Source: Chaunax sp. Z400
Taxonomy: Eukaryota > Chordata > Actinopteri > Lophiiformes > Chaunacidae
Length of the DNA stretch: 64,000 bases
Assembly (NCBI GenBank): GCA_037577475.1
Contig: CM075184.1
Span: 31,209,094-31,273,093, forward strand
Direction of reading: 5' to 3'
Below, one piece after another: positions 36,601 to 48,899 of the stretch; the stretch's first letter is position 1, and each line of letters begins with the position of its first letter. A model generated the notes under the pieces. It worked only from the letters and a program-made list of their open reading frames with translations. It made no database searches and had not been told where the DNA came from. Both the position numbers and the translations under genes were made by a program.

Positions 36601-39600
36601 TCAGACCTAATGTAAGACTAGTCTGTCAACCCTTTTAATTCAAACTAAGGTCTGAAACCTCTGATTTGTTCTGTCCCTAACATTAGATATGCATGTTGTG
36701 TCTAGCAACTCATTCACTCCCTGTTTGTGCACATTTAAAAAAATTAGCTTTAGGGAAGAAGCAGCAGGTGCCAGCAAGGAAAACCACACAGAGGAAGCAA
36801 CACTTGATGTCCACACAGATGAAACTGGGTAAAAGCAACATGAATACAAACCAATGTGGGATGTGAAATGAGGCAGAAGTTAGCTTATGAGGTTTTCTGT
36901 GTTAGTGGGGGGGGGGGGGTTGATATGGAGGATAAAGAGGGGGGGGAATGAGGCAGGAGACCAGGTAGCAAATGAGAGGGTTTAACAGAATGAGAGGAGC
37001 AAAGCAGAAAGAAGCCATGCCAGCACTGAACCCACAAGTAATTCTCTGAAGCTCCGTCAGTTACAGGCTTCAGCCTGTCGAGTTGGTTGCACATTTATTG
37101 AATCCCCTCTTTGTCTTACATAAAAAACTAGGTCAAAGCCTCTTATCCTTCAAAAATGTCTGCAGTCGTATATCTTATCAAACACTGTGATTCTCGGACA
37201 GATCATAAAGAATATGTCGCGTTTTTTTTATTATTTAGGCTTCAACACAATACAGAAAAAATCTGAAATACTGGAAAATATTCTAGCCTCTTACCGTTAG
37301 AACAACAAACATTATGCTTTAATATAAAAAGGAGCCAAAGTCAGAATCATTTTACCATTATCTGAGTATAAACAGAGGTTCAGACCATTCAGGCCTGGAT
37401 GTAAGATGACAAAGGAGAAAAATGTACCTTCTTATTAAAGGCCCAGATCTTGTCCCACTCCATGTTCACCACTGACCTTGATCCACCCTAGAAAGAAAGA
37501 ACATTTTCAAATGATACAGAAGCATGGGAACAATAAGGAAGCTATAATCTTACAAAATCTGAACTGACTTTGTGACACTTTATAGAAGAAACTCAAAAAT
37601 GAATCCATATGACATCTTATTACTGTAAACTGTGGCATGTGTGCAATCTTTAAAAAATATCCATCACAGTTTAATTATCTCTGACATTATGTTTTCGCAG
37701 GCGTTGGTTTGTCTGTTTGACTGTTTTTCTGTCTGTCTGTTTGCAGGATTACACAAAAACTATTTGAAAGATTTTCATGAAACTTGGAAGAAGGGTGGGG
37801 CGTGTAGCAAAGAAGAACCCATTACATTTTGGGAGTGGATCCAGATAAAGGGGCAGATCCAGCAATTTCTTTCACTATATTTAACAATACAATATAGGAC
37901 TTTTTGAAATGCAACTGGGTGGAAGGGAGGGACGTATGCCACAGAAGAAATCATCACATTTTGGAGCGAGATCCAAAAAGAAAACCATCGGTGAAATATA
38001 ATTTTTGTGAATAACTATGAAATTAATAATGATAACGATGCGATTTCAAATTCTAGGGGTTGACGTATCAGGGGACTATTGCCTTTACATGAAACGACAC
38101 ACCGGAGAGACTAAGCAGCCTTAGCAAAGGTGAAAAAAAAACCTTTCAAATCTGCTAAATGTCTTTTCAGGCCACTACTTATAATTTTCTTCCATCTGGC
38201 AGAGCCCAGAGAACACCACCTCCCATTAATTGTGCAATTCTAATTTCCTGTGTTTGTGTTAGATAAGTATAGAGACTTTTCCCTTCTCATTTCTATCTAT
38301 GGCAGATTTACCTGGGCTGCTATGAACTGTTTCAGACCCTCAACAGTCATTCCTCTCCTCAGGACTCCTCTGACAGTTGGAAAGCGAGGATCATCCCTGC
38401 AGGAGATGAGGAAAGACAAAAGAGAACATGGCAGTAGTGAGTAAAAAAAATGAAAGTGAAAGGTAAAGAGGAGGAAAACAAGGAGAATTAAAGGACAGGA
38501 AGATAAGAAAGGATGTTGTAAGTATTTGAAGAATATGTTCAACATATCAACGGATAAAACCTACCATCCATCGACGTATCCCTGCTCAACAAACCAGGTG
38601 AGCTTCCTCTTGGACAGCACCGTGTTGTTGAGATTCAGCCGGGAGTACTCCCAGATGTAAGGCTTCCGGAGGCGCAGGGCATCAATTATCCAGTAGAACT
38701 GCTCATCACGATCGTGGTACTCAGTGGTCCTAAGAGCATGGGTCACACCCTCCAAACTGTCCACAATGGGACAGGCAAAGTCGTATGTTGGGTAGACTCT
38801 GGAAGAAAGATTCAGGGCAGCTTTAAAACTAATAATGCAGATGTTAATGTGGAAACGGTTGCCATTTATATTATTTACAACTCATTACGCCTAATAACCC
38901 TAGTTTTTCCCTCCCTGGACGTACTTGTATGTGCTTCCAGTGCGAGGGTGGGGTGCGTTCTTGCAGCGGAAGAGGGTGGGGTCTCTAAGGCAGCCGTTGT
39001 TGGAGTTCATGTCAATCTTAGCCCGCATGCAGCAGGTCTGACCGAGCTCCGTCCCAGCTTTCATCTCCGTCCACATCTTCATGTTCTGTTCCACCGCTAC
39101 ACAGGAGGGAGAGGTTCCATATTGTAGCTTGATATAACTCAAAAAAATGTGCATGTTGCAACTTCCAATATTGTATTGTATATATCCACTGTGTCTGGTA
39201 ATGATGTCCCCAATGTTTCCCCAGGCATACTGTTATTTCTGCATTTGGACGCCACACGCTGCTCCCTCTCCTGCTTCATCTGCTCGGGAGGTGTGTCATC
39301 GATGTACGCTTTGCCCTCAGCAAGCAGCTGTTGACCAAATTCCAATATGATGGGAAAACTGTCGCTTGTGTAGGTGAACTGGTCTGGATGGACCTGAAGC
39401 ATAGCGAGATCTTCAAGGATCACCTGAAAAGAGATAAATACACGTAGAAGATCAAAAAACCCTTTTTGACATTTAAAAAAAAATCTGAATAATGAAAAGA
39501 CTCTTTCCTATTTCTTGATGTAGTCTGATAATAATGACTAATTCACAGTTTTCACAATTAAATTCTTCCCTTTTCTCTGAGATCTGAGTTTTTTTACCTT

Positions 39601-42600
39601 CTCAAAGTCCTCCTTTTCTTTCTCGGGATTGGTGTCGTCGAAACGCATGATGAGCTTGCCTTTAAATGTAAGCTGGTAGTGCTGGTTGAGCAGAGCAGCC
39701 TTAGCATGTCCAATATGCAGGTATCTGGCCACAGAGAGACAGAGAAAATGAACCCTGTTGAAAAAGCTTCTAAACTTCTGATGAACATTAACAAATTTGA
39801 AGACAGTGAATAATCTGTGCTTCCTCTAATCTTCATATCAAGACTTACCCGCTGGCCTCAGGGGGGAATCGAACCACCACCTTGCCAAGCTCAGCCCCTG
39901 GCAAATCCACAAACTTGCCAAGATCCTGCTTCTTCTCATCTGACTATCAACCAAAGACACAAAAAACCACTCAGGTATCCAACAGGACAGGGTTCATGTT
40001 GTACTGCTCCTCCTTTTCCACAAAAAGAGTCACAGTGATGAACTCACTGTTACAATTAAAGTTACAGTAGTTACAATTAAAATGACAATCAAGGAAGCTG
40101 TGAAGAGATGGTGGTTTTATCAAGTTTAGTTTCTGTTTAGTTTAGTTTTTGTTAACAGTATAGTTTTACTTTGTTTATTCAGTATAATCAGCATAAAATA
40201 CTTACATTGGATTTGCCCATTGGAGCTTTCTTTGTAGAGTATTTGCTGCCAACAGAAGTGAAGGGAACCTGTGTACTCAGGAAAAAGAACCAGCGATTGA
40301 CATGGGTGAAAGATTTGCCTTGGCTTGGCCAGTCTCCATGCCCTGCTGAGAAACAAGCACAACCTGTAGTGCCGCATTTCACCTTCACAGACATTCCACG
40401 CTAAAACAGAAGAGGAATAAAAAATGGACTGGAAATAAAAAAAATTGTCTCAATTGGTACATCCTGGATGGCACTGACCTTTGAGGGCAGCCCAGACCGA
40501 AAGGTCAGCCAGGGTAACGGCGTGTCCAACCAGGAAGGTCCGCAGGGAAAGTGCCCTATCAAGGTCTCCCAGTGCCTCAGTCAAACCAGACTGACCACAC
40601 AGACGCTGGGCACTGAACTCCAACCAGTGGTCGACCTGCAGACACCAGACAATGACTATCTCTCAAAAAAAAAAAAAAAAAAAAAATCTGGATTGTCAAA
40701 CTGTTACAGCGTATGTCACATGCACACCTCAGTCTGCTCCATCGTGTTGGCTCCATAAAGGCCAAAAGCAGGAGCCACACGAGCCAAGTAGCGACTGATA
40801 GAGTTGGCATCACTGAACTGGACCGCACTGAGATGAGAAGAGAGAACAGAGTTGAGACGAGCGATAATTAAAAAGCAAATAATCACACGAGCTTCCATGT
40901 CCTACAGTGAACTGTTTAAGATCATTCAGCAAAATTAATGAGGTCATTTATGTCGCCTACTCTGAGACATGGAGCCGAGTGTCTCTGCCTTCCTCCACTG
41001 ATACTTGCACAGTGTCCTTCACATGCTCTGCTGCCAGAAGAGCCCCTGCAGGAAATGGGAGAAAATTAGGCGTTTGTAAGGTTTTTAATTGAGAGTCTGT
41101 GTAAACGTGGCTGAACAGCCAAAAACCAACTTCAGTGAAACTTTGCTAGGAGAATAGATTTTTTCAATTCATTCATGCATTTCTTCTTCAGTGTAGAACA
41201 ACTATAACCTGGATGACTGACAAGGTTCACATACATTGTGCTTAGGGAACCTGTTGAACCGGTCCTCCAGTCTTTAACGTTACTCTGCTAAACCCAGAGT
41301 CTTAACCTTCATATTGCCTCCATGTGGGTTTACTTTGTAGCAGCACTGCAGGGATATATTATTAAAAATCTCAGCACGCAAGTGCTTTGAATAAAAATGC
41401 TTGTAACACAATGGACTTGATACAGGTGTTTTGAACAAGCACAAGTTAAATTTAAGACTTTTAAGATCTTTTTAAGACCATTTTAAACTAAATTTAAGAC
41501 TTACTTCACATCCATACTTGCAAAGCGGTATGCTGGATGTGAAGGAATATCAGAATCCCAGTTACTTGCAAAGTAAATTAATTTAGACACAGAACTGTTT
41601 GCACACAATAGTGTGTTTGTGTGCGTAAAAAGATGTTTCATTTGTGATTGAAACATTGGAGATGTGATTCATTTTTAATTTCCGATTCTACAATGTGTGA
41701 GAGATCATATGCTCCATGCTTCATGAATTTGAGCTCTTCTGCCTTAGCTGCGATTTCCTCCTCAAGTGTTCTTCATCTCTGATATTTTTGGTTTGCAACC
41801 CCTCCTAAGGACGTCAGACTTTGACAGGGGGCTGGGATATCAGACTGCCAGCCTTGCCCTCAGCCTCCTCTGTCAGCTCTTCTGCATCTCTAGCCTGATG
41901 AGAATATTCTCGCATTATTTTGTTTGTTTTGACTTTCAGTTTCAGTTTGAGTGCTTCTACTTAATCTATTACATTCAACTTTTCATTTTAACATTGGTAG
42001 CAGTCCTCTGTCCGTCACTAAACTGCAACCCAAAACATATTACCCTCCTCCAAATCCATATTTTATCCCCCAAGGTCTAGATTAAGATGCAGATCTGGTG
42101 TCTTTTTCCGCATTATGATTCGGCTCTGGATACAAGTGTGCATAGTGGTGGAACATCATGACCTGCACATGCCTGTGCACTTTTATTTTGATTTTGGCCT
42201 ATTATTGTTATTATTCATAACATTAGAAAAATTTTTTTTAAAGGCCTTATCTCGATTATAGACCATCAAAAAGACACAATCAAACATTGATGATCACATA
42301 CACTGCTGGATGCTTTTTTTTTTGTTTTTTGTTTTTATTTCTGCTGGGGCCTCTTGCCAGGTCATCATTGTAAATGAGAAGCTGTTCTCAATTGATTTTC
42401 CTGGTAAAATAAAGGTAAAATAAATAAATAAATGCTAATGTCTTCTTCATGCTGCCAACATCCCTATCATGTTCCGTTTGTCATGCACAGGTGTAGCTTA
42501 CATCTTGACCGTCTACGATTAAGATCCAAAAACTCTTATCGGTTTCATTTCCTCATGTCCTGCAGTTAAACATTTCAACTTGCTTGCATCAGCCTGCTGT

Positions 42601-43146
42601 ATTCAATGCAACCGCACTGGCGCTGTTTATCCCACTGCCAACGACGGTCAATGAAACACCCTATCTTGGTATAAAGCATTCATACATCATCTATCTATTT
42701 ATCCAACACAATAAACTCTCACATATTATCAAATAACGTCATGCTATAGATATATTTTTAGCAACATGTAACGTTGTGTGTGTCTGAACCCAGCCCACCC
42801 ATCTGAGCTAACGTGGGTTAGCTAATGTCAGCGTCTCAACTCATCATAAATCGCAGTGTTTATTTATGTGTCATGTGTCAATTTCATAACTTTTTTGTGC
42901 ATAATTAAGAATATTTATAATCATCCCACAATGGCAAAGGAAAAGCGGTATTGTAAAACTTAATGCAGTTGATACCATTAAGAAGAACTTTTCACGAACA
43001 GCCCACATGTTATGGTTCTGAGTGCCACGACGACAAGCAAGCTAACTTTAGCTTTTTTTTTAGCTTTAGTGGATGCAGAATAAACAACATTTATTCAACT
43101 CACCCAAAGGCGGGTTGCTCGTGTTGATAATGAGGTTTAACGCCAT
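22753..43146 (-). CDS. eprs1: Bifunctional glutamyl/prolyl-tRNA synthetase
   Basis: Charges tRNA-Glu and tRNA-Pro in the cytosolic multi-synthetase complex. Thirty-five minus-strand exons (upper-lower): 43146-43104, 41045-40961, 40827-40728, 40635-40479, 40342-40206, 39943-39849, 39724-39598, 39423-39231, 39096-38925, 38798-38565, 38396-38312, 37487-37428, 33587-33477, 32668-32532, 32410-32203, 32100-31988, 31894-31777, 31691-31518, 31353-31186, 30876-30646, 30353-30123, 28841-28629, 28551-28280, 26752-26701, 26552-26343, 26151-26079, 25930-25851, 25719-25618, 25478-25323, 25105-24908, 24806-24633, 24448-24288, 23255-23177, 23099-23035, 22903-22753. They sum to 4965 nt (1654 residues; human about 1512) with all phases consistent. 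Residues 1-170: GST-like domain. HIGH at 209-212 and LSKRK at 431-435 mark class I GluRS. Residues about 745-1095: five WHEP repeats. From about 1155: class II ProRS, with TREFLWQEGH and the TRTIGVLTMVHGDN region. The end is YYTLFGRSY. Confidence 0.96.
23985..24255. mobile_element. Probable hAT-type MITE remnant in eprs1 intron 32
   Basis: AT-rich segment whose right end, read on the minus strand, begins CAGGGATGAG, like hAT (Ac/Charlie) termini. It includes a 9-bp perfect hairpin (CTGGTGGTA / TACCACCAG, 24091-24117), with TGGTGGTA repeated just after it. The left terminus and 8-bp target duplication are not clear. It lies just outside duplication unit B and has no coding capacity. Confidence 0.35.
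26753..28279. other. eprs1 intron 23, nothing recognised
   Basis: About 1.5 kb, AT-rich, between the exon encoding the start of the ProRS part and the last WHEP exon. No exon-like frame, transposon end or long tandem repeat was seen. Confidence 0.5.
28842..30122. other. eprs1 intron 21, nothing recognised
   Basis: About 1.3 kb of AT-rich sequence between the third and fourth WHEP-linker exons counted from the 3' side. It holds a short (GTAGA)n run near 29276-29297. No gene or transposon was recognised. Confidence 0.5.
30123..31185 (-). repeat. eprs1: Tandem duplication of a WHEP exon with its intron
   Basis: Two adjacent units, 30123-30645 and 30646-31185, each consist of a 231-nt phase 0-0 exon plus flanking intron. 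The exons are nearly identical, differing mostly in the Ser/Thr/Pro linker. The intron parts share long runs, such as GGTACCATCAACAAACCAGC and AGTTGGGATGTGAGAGCTGA, with one diverged patch near 31020-31070. Because the exon is symmetric, the duplication added one WHEP module without a frameshift. Confidence 0.9.
31362..31438. repeat. GA/CT microsatellite abutting eprs1 exon 19
   Basis: About 77 bp of pure (GA)n on the + strand. On the transcribed strand it is (CT)n ending a few bases before the acceptor TTTCTGCAG of exon 19 (exon upper border 31353), so it serves as the polypyrimidine tract. Confidence 0.95.
33590..33619. repeat. CA microsatellite beside eprs1 exon 13
   Basis: (AC)15 directly next to the exon 13 acceptor. 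On the transcribed strand it reads (GT)n followed by TTAG. Confidence 0.9.
36140..36400. repeat. Teleost dispersed repeat (retroelement-derived)
   Basis: Contains GAAGACGTTGCACCTCTCAT..., TTCTCTGCATTTGAC, GTTCAGCATCTTGCTCAAGG and GATCGAACCACCGATCTTCC. These phrases belong to a very common fish repeat, which also occurs at 56285-56440 and weakly at 5940-6075. The family name cannot be fixed without a repeat library. Confidence 0.55.
37690..37985 (+). repeat. Dispersed repeat in eprs1 intron 11
   Basis: Shares CAGGATTACACA, AACTTGGAAGAAGGG and GAACCCATTACATTTTGG with the glo1 intron 1 repeats (11925-12035 and 20065-20185). It contains two tandem, diverged copies of the AAGGG...GATCCA segment (about 37790-37850 and 37920-37980). 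Confidence 0.5.
41046..43103. other. eprs1 intron 1 with repeat remnants
   Basis: About 2.1 kb. At 42075-42300 it carries a repeat shared with 54445-54640 (compare GCATAGTGGTGGAACATCATG with the similar phrase there). At 42336-42434 it carries a LINE-like tail. The remaining sequence is AT-rich with no recognised gene. Confidence 0.5.
42336..42434 (+). mobile_element. LINE (L2/CR1-like) 3' tail
   Basis: Contains GGCCTCTTGCCAGGTCATC, then AATGAGAAGCTGTTCTCAAT, then CCTGGTAAAATAAAGG and a terminal (TAAA)n. This is the characteristic 3' end of L2/CR1-clade retrotransposons in fish. No reverse-transcriptase coding sequence is attached. Confidence 0.6.
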
Positions 43147-43683
43147 ACTGTGAAATTCTTCTTCTACACAGCTTGTGAAGCTTTTCCCTGTTTGAGAAAC
43201 CCAGCAGCAGCCACCTGACAGCCAAGACGACCCTCCAAACACCAGGCACCGGTTCCAGAGCAGCAGCAGCAGCACGGCGTGTACAGACAGGGTAGAAGGG
43301 CCGTGATGTAACTTCTTTAGTTTGTATGATCAGCATCTTATTGGGCTCAATACTGCCACCAGCTGTACGGGAGTATTCATCGATATGATAGACATCTTCT
43401 GTTGTTAGAACCTGACGTCTCATCGTCTTTTCATTTTTTTTGTCTGTTGTTATTGAAAATAAATGGTAGAATAAATGCGCATTGTTTATCACTCGAATAC
43501 CTTCATTATTGTCGTCGTTACTCCATTGTATCTTATCCTGAAGTGTTAGTAACTTCTTATCCTTTCATAATATTGTTCATGAGTTGTACAAATGACATGA
43601 AATGACTGTATTGGTCATTCTAATGTGGCCTTACCTTTTACACCCATTTTTTTAAATGGCTGCTTTGTTTGGAGTTAAACATT
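43147..43683. promoter_or_regulatory. Divergent eprs1/tdp1 promoter region
   Basis: The eprs1 ATG (minus, 43146) and the presumed tdp1 first exon (plus, from about 43680) face away from each other across about 0.5 kb, so they may share a promoter. The eprs1 side holds TGATGTAAC at 43304-43312, which fits the ATF4 amino-acid response consensus TGATGNAAN. In mammals synthetase genes are ATF4 targets. Open frames here (for example minus 43492-43100) run through the eprs1 5'UTR and are not called. Confidence 0.4.
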
Positions 43684-43850
43684 ATGGCGGAACTGGAAGA
43701 GGACAGGAAGAAGAGTTTCAACCCGGACACTTAATCTATATGCACCTCTTGCACCGTGTTTGTTTTTTCGCGGAGATTTGGTGAAGTTGTGTTGTCTTTT
43801 TTTAATGGTGGATTTGTACGAGTCTCTGCATTCAGCGTTAGCCTGAGCAG
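43684..43850 (+). other. tdp1: Probable tdp1 noncoding first exon with a short upstream ORF
   Basis: A good donor (GAGCAG|GTGCTC at 43850/43851) ends a stretch lying upstream of the tdp1 coding exon, whose acceptor is at 44510. Inside it, ATGGCGGAACTGG at 43684 opens a 16-codon upstream ORF closing with TAA at 43732-43734. Such a uORF could dampen tdp1 translation. The transcription start and this exon are inferred, not proven. Confidence 0.4.
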
Positions 43851-44124
43851 GTGCTCACTTTACTGACCCGGTAACACAAATATAACCGTTATATTATTCA
43901 TTATTACAGTATGATAGAAGTTCATCATTTCTATTTGTAAATTACAGAAGTTGCATGATCCGTTTTTCTTGTTACTTTGGATTTTTTACCCTGCTATGTT
44001 AATGTTAAATGTAAAATATATTTTAATGGTTAATTTTTTATTTCTTATTTTCATAGTTTGTCCGTATTATTGCCAAGTGATGTGTACACAACTTTTTATT
44101 TAGACCCAGTTGGTTTTACCTTGT

Positions 44125-44265
44125 TGAACAAGGTAGTGGTCATTCAGGATTTGTTTGATAAAGGCATTGTGGCTATTTCTATAAAAAGTTATAAAAGTTT
44201 TTCTTAGATTCAGACAAAAATAAGTGGTGTGTTTTTAAATCCCTAGGGGGTATAACCCAATTTAA
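44125..44265 (+). repeat. Dispersed repeat fragment in tdp1 first intron
   Basis: Shares phrases with 58785-59045 (AAGGCATTGTGGCTATTTCT against AAGGCATGGTGGCTGTTTCT; TGAGTGGTGCATTTTTAAATCC-type ending). It belongs to the family also seen at 20330-20460. Confidence 0.45.
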
Positions 44266-44512
44266 AATATGATCCTTGCATCCAAATACTCACATCCAGT
44301 CAGTCAGTTGTGTTTTCCAGCTAAGCATCCACACTCGTCTCCTTCTTACAATGAAGTCTGTGTGGATAAAATGTCAGCTATATCAAGTTGTGTTTGTCTT
44401 TGTCAGTGCTGCAACTCACCCAGTCTCTCAGTTCAGGCTGGTAACATTCAGAATGTCTGACCAGTAGCTTTACCTCATCTTATATTTAATCTCTCTGTGT
44501 GTCTGCTCAGGC

Positions 44513-47500
44513 ATGTCTCAGGACAGTCAACACGGCAAGTGGACCATCTCCAGCAGCGATGACGATGATGAGGCTCTTCCTCCTTCTGGGACTACAACTT
44601 TTAAGCCTTTATCCAATCTCAACTTCCCTCGGTCTTCCCCCAGCCCCAAACTGGAAGCAGTAACAGCCACTGCGGAGGTGAAACCAGAACCAGCTGCTAC
44701 TCCTGTGTCCTCACTTGTTATTGGCTCTGAGGCCAGACAGTCAGCAGCAACGAACCAGTTAAATCCAGTCAAGTATGAACCTAGTCCATCTTTGAAAAAG
44801 CAGAAGAAAGAGGTGTCAGACGGCTCAGGCTGGGCTCTCTCAGACAGTGATGATGATGATGATGGTGGGGATGTGAACAGGAAGAGTCTCAGTAGCTTAC
44901 CGAAGAGGGCGCCTCCGAGCCCCAAAGCAAAGAAAGTGAAGGTTGAGAAGGAGCGACCTCCGAGTCCCCACGGTCGGCTCTACTACATCGATGAGCCAGA
45001 GGACTTCTTTGAATCCAGTGCTCCTTGTCTAAATGATACCTACAGGTTTTACCTCAACAAAGTCACCGGCCTGGACAGGAAGTACAACAGTGGAGCTCTG
45101 CACATCAGAGGTAAGACGAGTTTAGTTGAATCACTCACCACCTGTGTTGCAAAGGCAATGAAAGCCTGCATTGGATCAGAGGGTTGCAAGTTGTTTCTCA
45201 CCCCTGACCATGAATGACCTTGCTATGCGCCCACCATGTTTGAAATCAGTGGCGTTCAGCAACCACATCTTGTCATCAGTCTTTTTATACATCAGTATCT
45301 TTGCTTTTTTCTTCCATCCAGACATTCTCTCTCCTTTGTTTGGGACCCTGAAAGAATCAGTTCAGGTGAGTAACCATATGTGGAAATATGTCCTGTCCAT
45401 TTCAACCATTAATACAGAATTACTTTCTTTCTCCATAGTTTAACTACTGCTTTGATATTGCCTGGATGGTTAAGCAATACCCATCAGAGTTCAGGTAAGT
45501 ACTTCTTCTTTGCTATCATCCAATTATAATACAGATCCTTCCCATTTTGTCTGATTAGTGGGAATCTACTATTTTCCATATAGATGGTAGCAACTTCTTG
45601 CGTGTTATGGCTTCTATAATATGGATAACATCCATGAATTAATTTACACTTTCATTTAAATCATGATTGATAGGAGGTAACTCTATAAACCCAGCTGGTA
45701 ATCATAATAATAATGATAATACATTTTTTATAAAGCATTTAGGAGATTGTTTCAGCAACAATGTTAAGATTTTTGCAAACATGGATCTTTCAATGCTCCC
45801 ACTGGTGTTGTATTTGTGTCTGGATGTGCAATTTGGAACAATTATTTATGTTTCTTTAGATTTCATTCTTGTCAGCATGGAAAATCCTCTGCAACTATAA
45901 TTATAGGGTCCTGGGAAACTAAAATTCACCATTCAATTTTGTTTTGAAGGTGATAACCTGCACATATTCAATTATAGGGGAAACTAGCATTTAAATAAAT
46001 AGTTTCTATAATTATTGAATCACTCTAATAGTGGCAAATAATACATACAAGTGGAGGAAAGTGATATATGCTCAATCTTAACTTTAGTTTTGGGTTGTGT
46101 TTACAGGGATCGTCCAGTCCTGATCGTACATGGAGACAAGAGGGAGGCCAAGGCCCGGCTGGTGCAGCAGGCTCAGCCTTTTCCGCATGTTCGATTCTGC
46201 CAGGTACAAACTCACCACCAGCATTTTACTGAAGTACAACTTGACTGATATTATATACACTCTGATCTATAAAGTTACATCATTCTGGGACCTTCCTTGG
46301 TTAAAGAGATTGTTTCCTATCGGAGTCTGGATTTCCACTTTAATCAGACTAATGTGTGTCCATTTCCCCGATAGGCCAAGCTGGATATTGCTTTTGGAAC
46401 TCACCACACGTAAGCATTTCCCTCTCTGCCTGGTATTATTATTTTCCTGACATTGTCACTAACTGAAACATAAAAGTGGAGGTTAGTGGGGGCTGTTCCT
46501 CCAGTCTAAAATGTTTTTTGTTATGGGTTACCCTTCTGTTGATATGAAGCAGAAAATTGTTTTGTGCCTTTGTGCAGGAAGATGATGTTGCTATGGTACG
46601 AGGAAGGCTTCAGAGTCGTCATTCTTACGTCCAACCTCATCAGAGCTGACTGGTACCAGAAAACACAAGGGTGAGTCTGTGTGTTGCGTAGTACAAGGTT
46701 TGGTTATGGAAACGCCCTGAATGTATTATCTCTAAACCAGGATGTGGATGAGCCCTTTGTTTCCACGGTTACCAGAGGGCAGCAGCGCGAGCGCAGGTGA
46801 GTCCCCAACCTTCTTTAAGAGGGACCTGCTGGAGTACCTGGCGTCATACCGTGCACCAGAACTGGAGGAGTGGATCCAGCGAATCAAAGAACACGACCTG
46901 TCTGAGACCAGGTAAACATGATGCCATACAGTTTCACACATGCATAGATGTGATACATCATTTTCTGATTGGAGTAGCCATGCTGGGGAAAAAAAACTCA
47001 AGATAGATGGCGTTTTTATGCTCTTATCATCTTTTATCAGGGTTTATTTGGTGGGCTCAACCCCTGGGAGATATGTAGGTTCAGACATGGAGCGCTGGGG
47101 CCATCTGAGGCTGAGAAAGGTATAGATCTAGTTTATCTCTACTCTCCTCTTCTCTCTCTAGCCTCTCTAACAAGTTAATATCTTACAAGACAGAAGACAA
47201 GTTGCCAATAGTTCCACTTTCCTGTTTTATATATAGCTTTCATGGTCATGGGTTCATCTTAGTGTTACACACACAATCTTCATATCTGGCAGAGATGAAT
47301 TATGCTTTTATGGGAATGCTTTGGGGGGGGAAAATGAGCTGGTTTGAAAACGTCTCCAGTTTAAGTGCCTGTTTCAATTCACTAATATTTGAAATGTATG
47401 CATACATGACCAATGTTGGAAAAAGTGAATGTTGGAAAATGAGAAAGTGAGTTTGGTGCTGAGGAAATAATGAATTCTGCCAGGTTACTTTAAAGTGTTG

Positions 47501-48862
47501 TGAAAATGTAAAAATGTCCATGTAATCTCTCACTGGGATTTCCTCATCTTATTGTGCTCTTTTTATTTTTTTCATCAGCTGTTGTATGATCACACACATC
47601 CTGTTCCCGACCAGGAGAGGTGGCCTGTGATTGGCCAGTTCTCCAGCATCGGCTCTATGGGACTGGATAAGACCAAATGGTTGGCAGGGGAATTTCAACG
47701 CACCATGACCACCCTGGGGAAATCCTCTCTTCGGCCAGACCCCCCCCTGCACTTGGTGCGCTCTTCCAACACAATCTCAGTGTGGTCTGTTGCTTGTGTG
47801 ATGCTGCATTCAAAATGCTTTGAGAAAGATAATAATGAATAATAAAATACATTTTAGGTTTTCTATGACTGCTGCTGCTACTACACTCATCATGTTCTTT
47901 AACTGAGAATAGCAGCTTTCAAGTAGTAAATAATGGAAGTTATTTTGAGGTTCCATATGTCACAGACAGATAAGACAATAAACCAGTTTCACATATTAAG
48001 AGTATTCAAGAAGAAATAACACATTTTCATTCATAATTAAAATGTTAAATACATAAGAAATAAAACACATCTGGTATAACCAGATTATCAATTCTTTCTT
48101 CTGTTAGCAAAGTTATAGCTATATGGAACATTTCTGAACCCTAAGGGCTCTTCTCTATTTGAGCTAATGTTAAAGGCATTAAAAATGATCCTCTAATTGG
48201 TCACATTTCAGCAAAAGTTACACAGCTTCTCTTCAAGGTTCTAAAACTGAATTTCTCAAACAAGTTTCCAACGGGTTCTCTTGCAGGTCTATCCATCAGT
48301 TGAAGATGTGAGGACGAGTTTAGAGGGCTATCCGGGTGAGTAATGTTTCTTTGTTCGACAATATTTATTTAATCATCTATCGGAAATCAGTGTTCGACTG
48401 AATGCTTGATTGATGTGGGATGTGACTCCGTAGTGACTGCTGTGTATTTGGTTGTGTCCTCCAGCGGGAGGCTCTCTTCCCTACAGCATCCAGACAGCTC
48501 AGAAACAACAGTGGCTCCACTCATACTTCCAGTAAGTCAACTTCTACTGATCAGAATTCACGCGTGTCGTACTGATACTTCTACGTCACACCATCTTTGT
48601 AAAGCCAGTAAGCTTAGTCGTGATCTTTTTCATTTGTAATACCTGTATTGCTAATTGCTGTAGCTTTCACATTATAGACCTTCCTTACAGTTTAATTGTA
48701 CAGGTGAATAAAATACTCTTGCTTGCATGTGTGTGTGTGTGCGTGTGCGTGTAGCCGTTGGAAGGCGAATACAACAGGAAGGAGTCACGCCATGCCACAC
48801 ATCAAGACGTACATGAGGTCGTCACCAGATTTCACTCAACTTGCCTGGTTCCTTGTCACAAG

Positions 48863-48899
<37 letters not shown>

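Larger units (their letters stand above)
33588..37427. other. eprs1 intron 12 with repeat remnants
   Basis: The largest eprs1 intron, 3.8 kb. It begins (minus strand) near a dispersed-repeat-rich stretch and ends next to a (CA)n run at 33590-33619. A teleost dispersed repeat lies at about 36140-36400. A (G)12 run at about 36906-36919 and GA-rich patches near 35345-35500 were also noted. No gene on either strand was recognised. Confidence 0.55.

Noticed and set aside
43100..43492. 130-codon minus-strand open frame at the eprs1 5' end
   Set aside because: It overlaps the eprs1 start out of frame and runs across the 5'UTR and promoter. The true product begins MALNLIINTSNPPLG at 43146 and matches the EPRS1 N-terminus.
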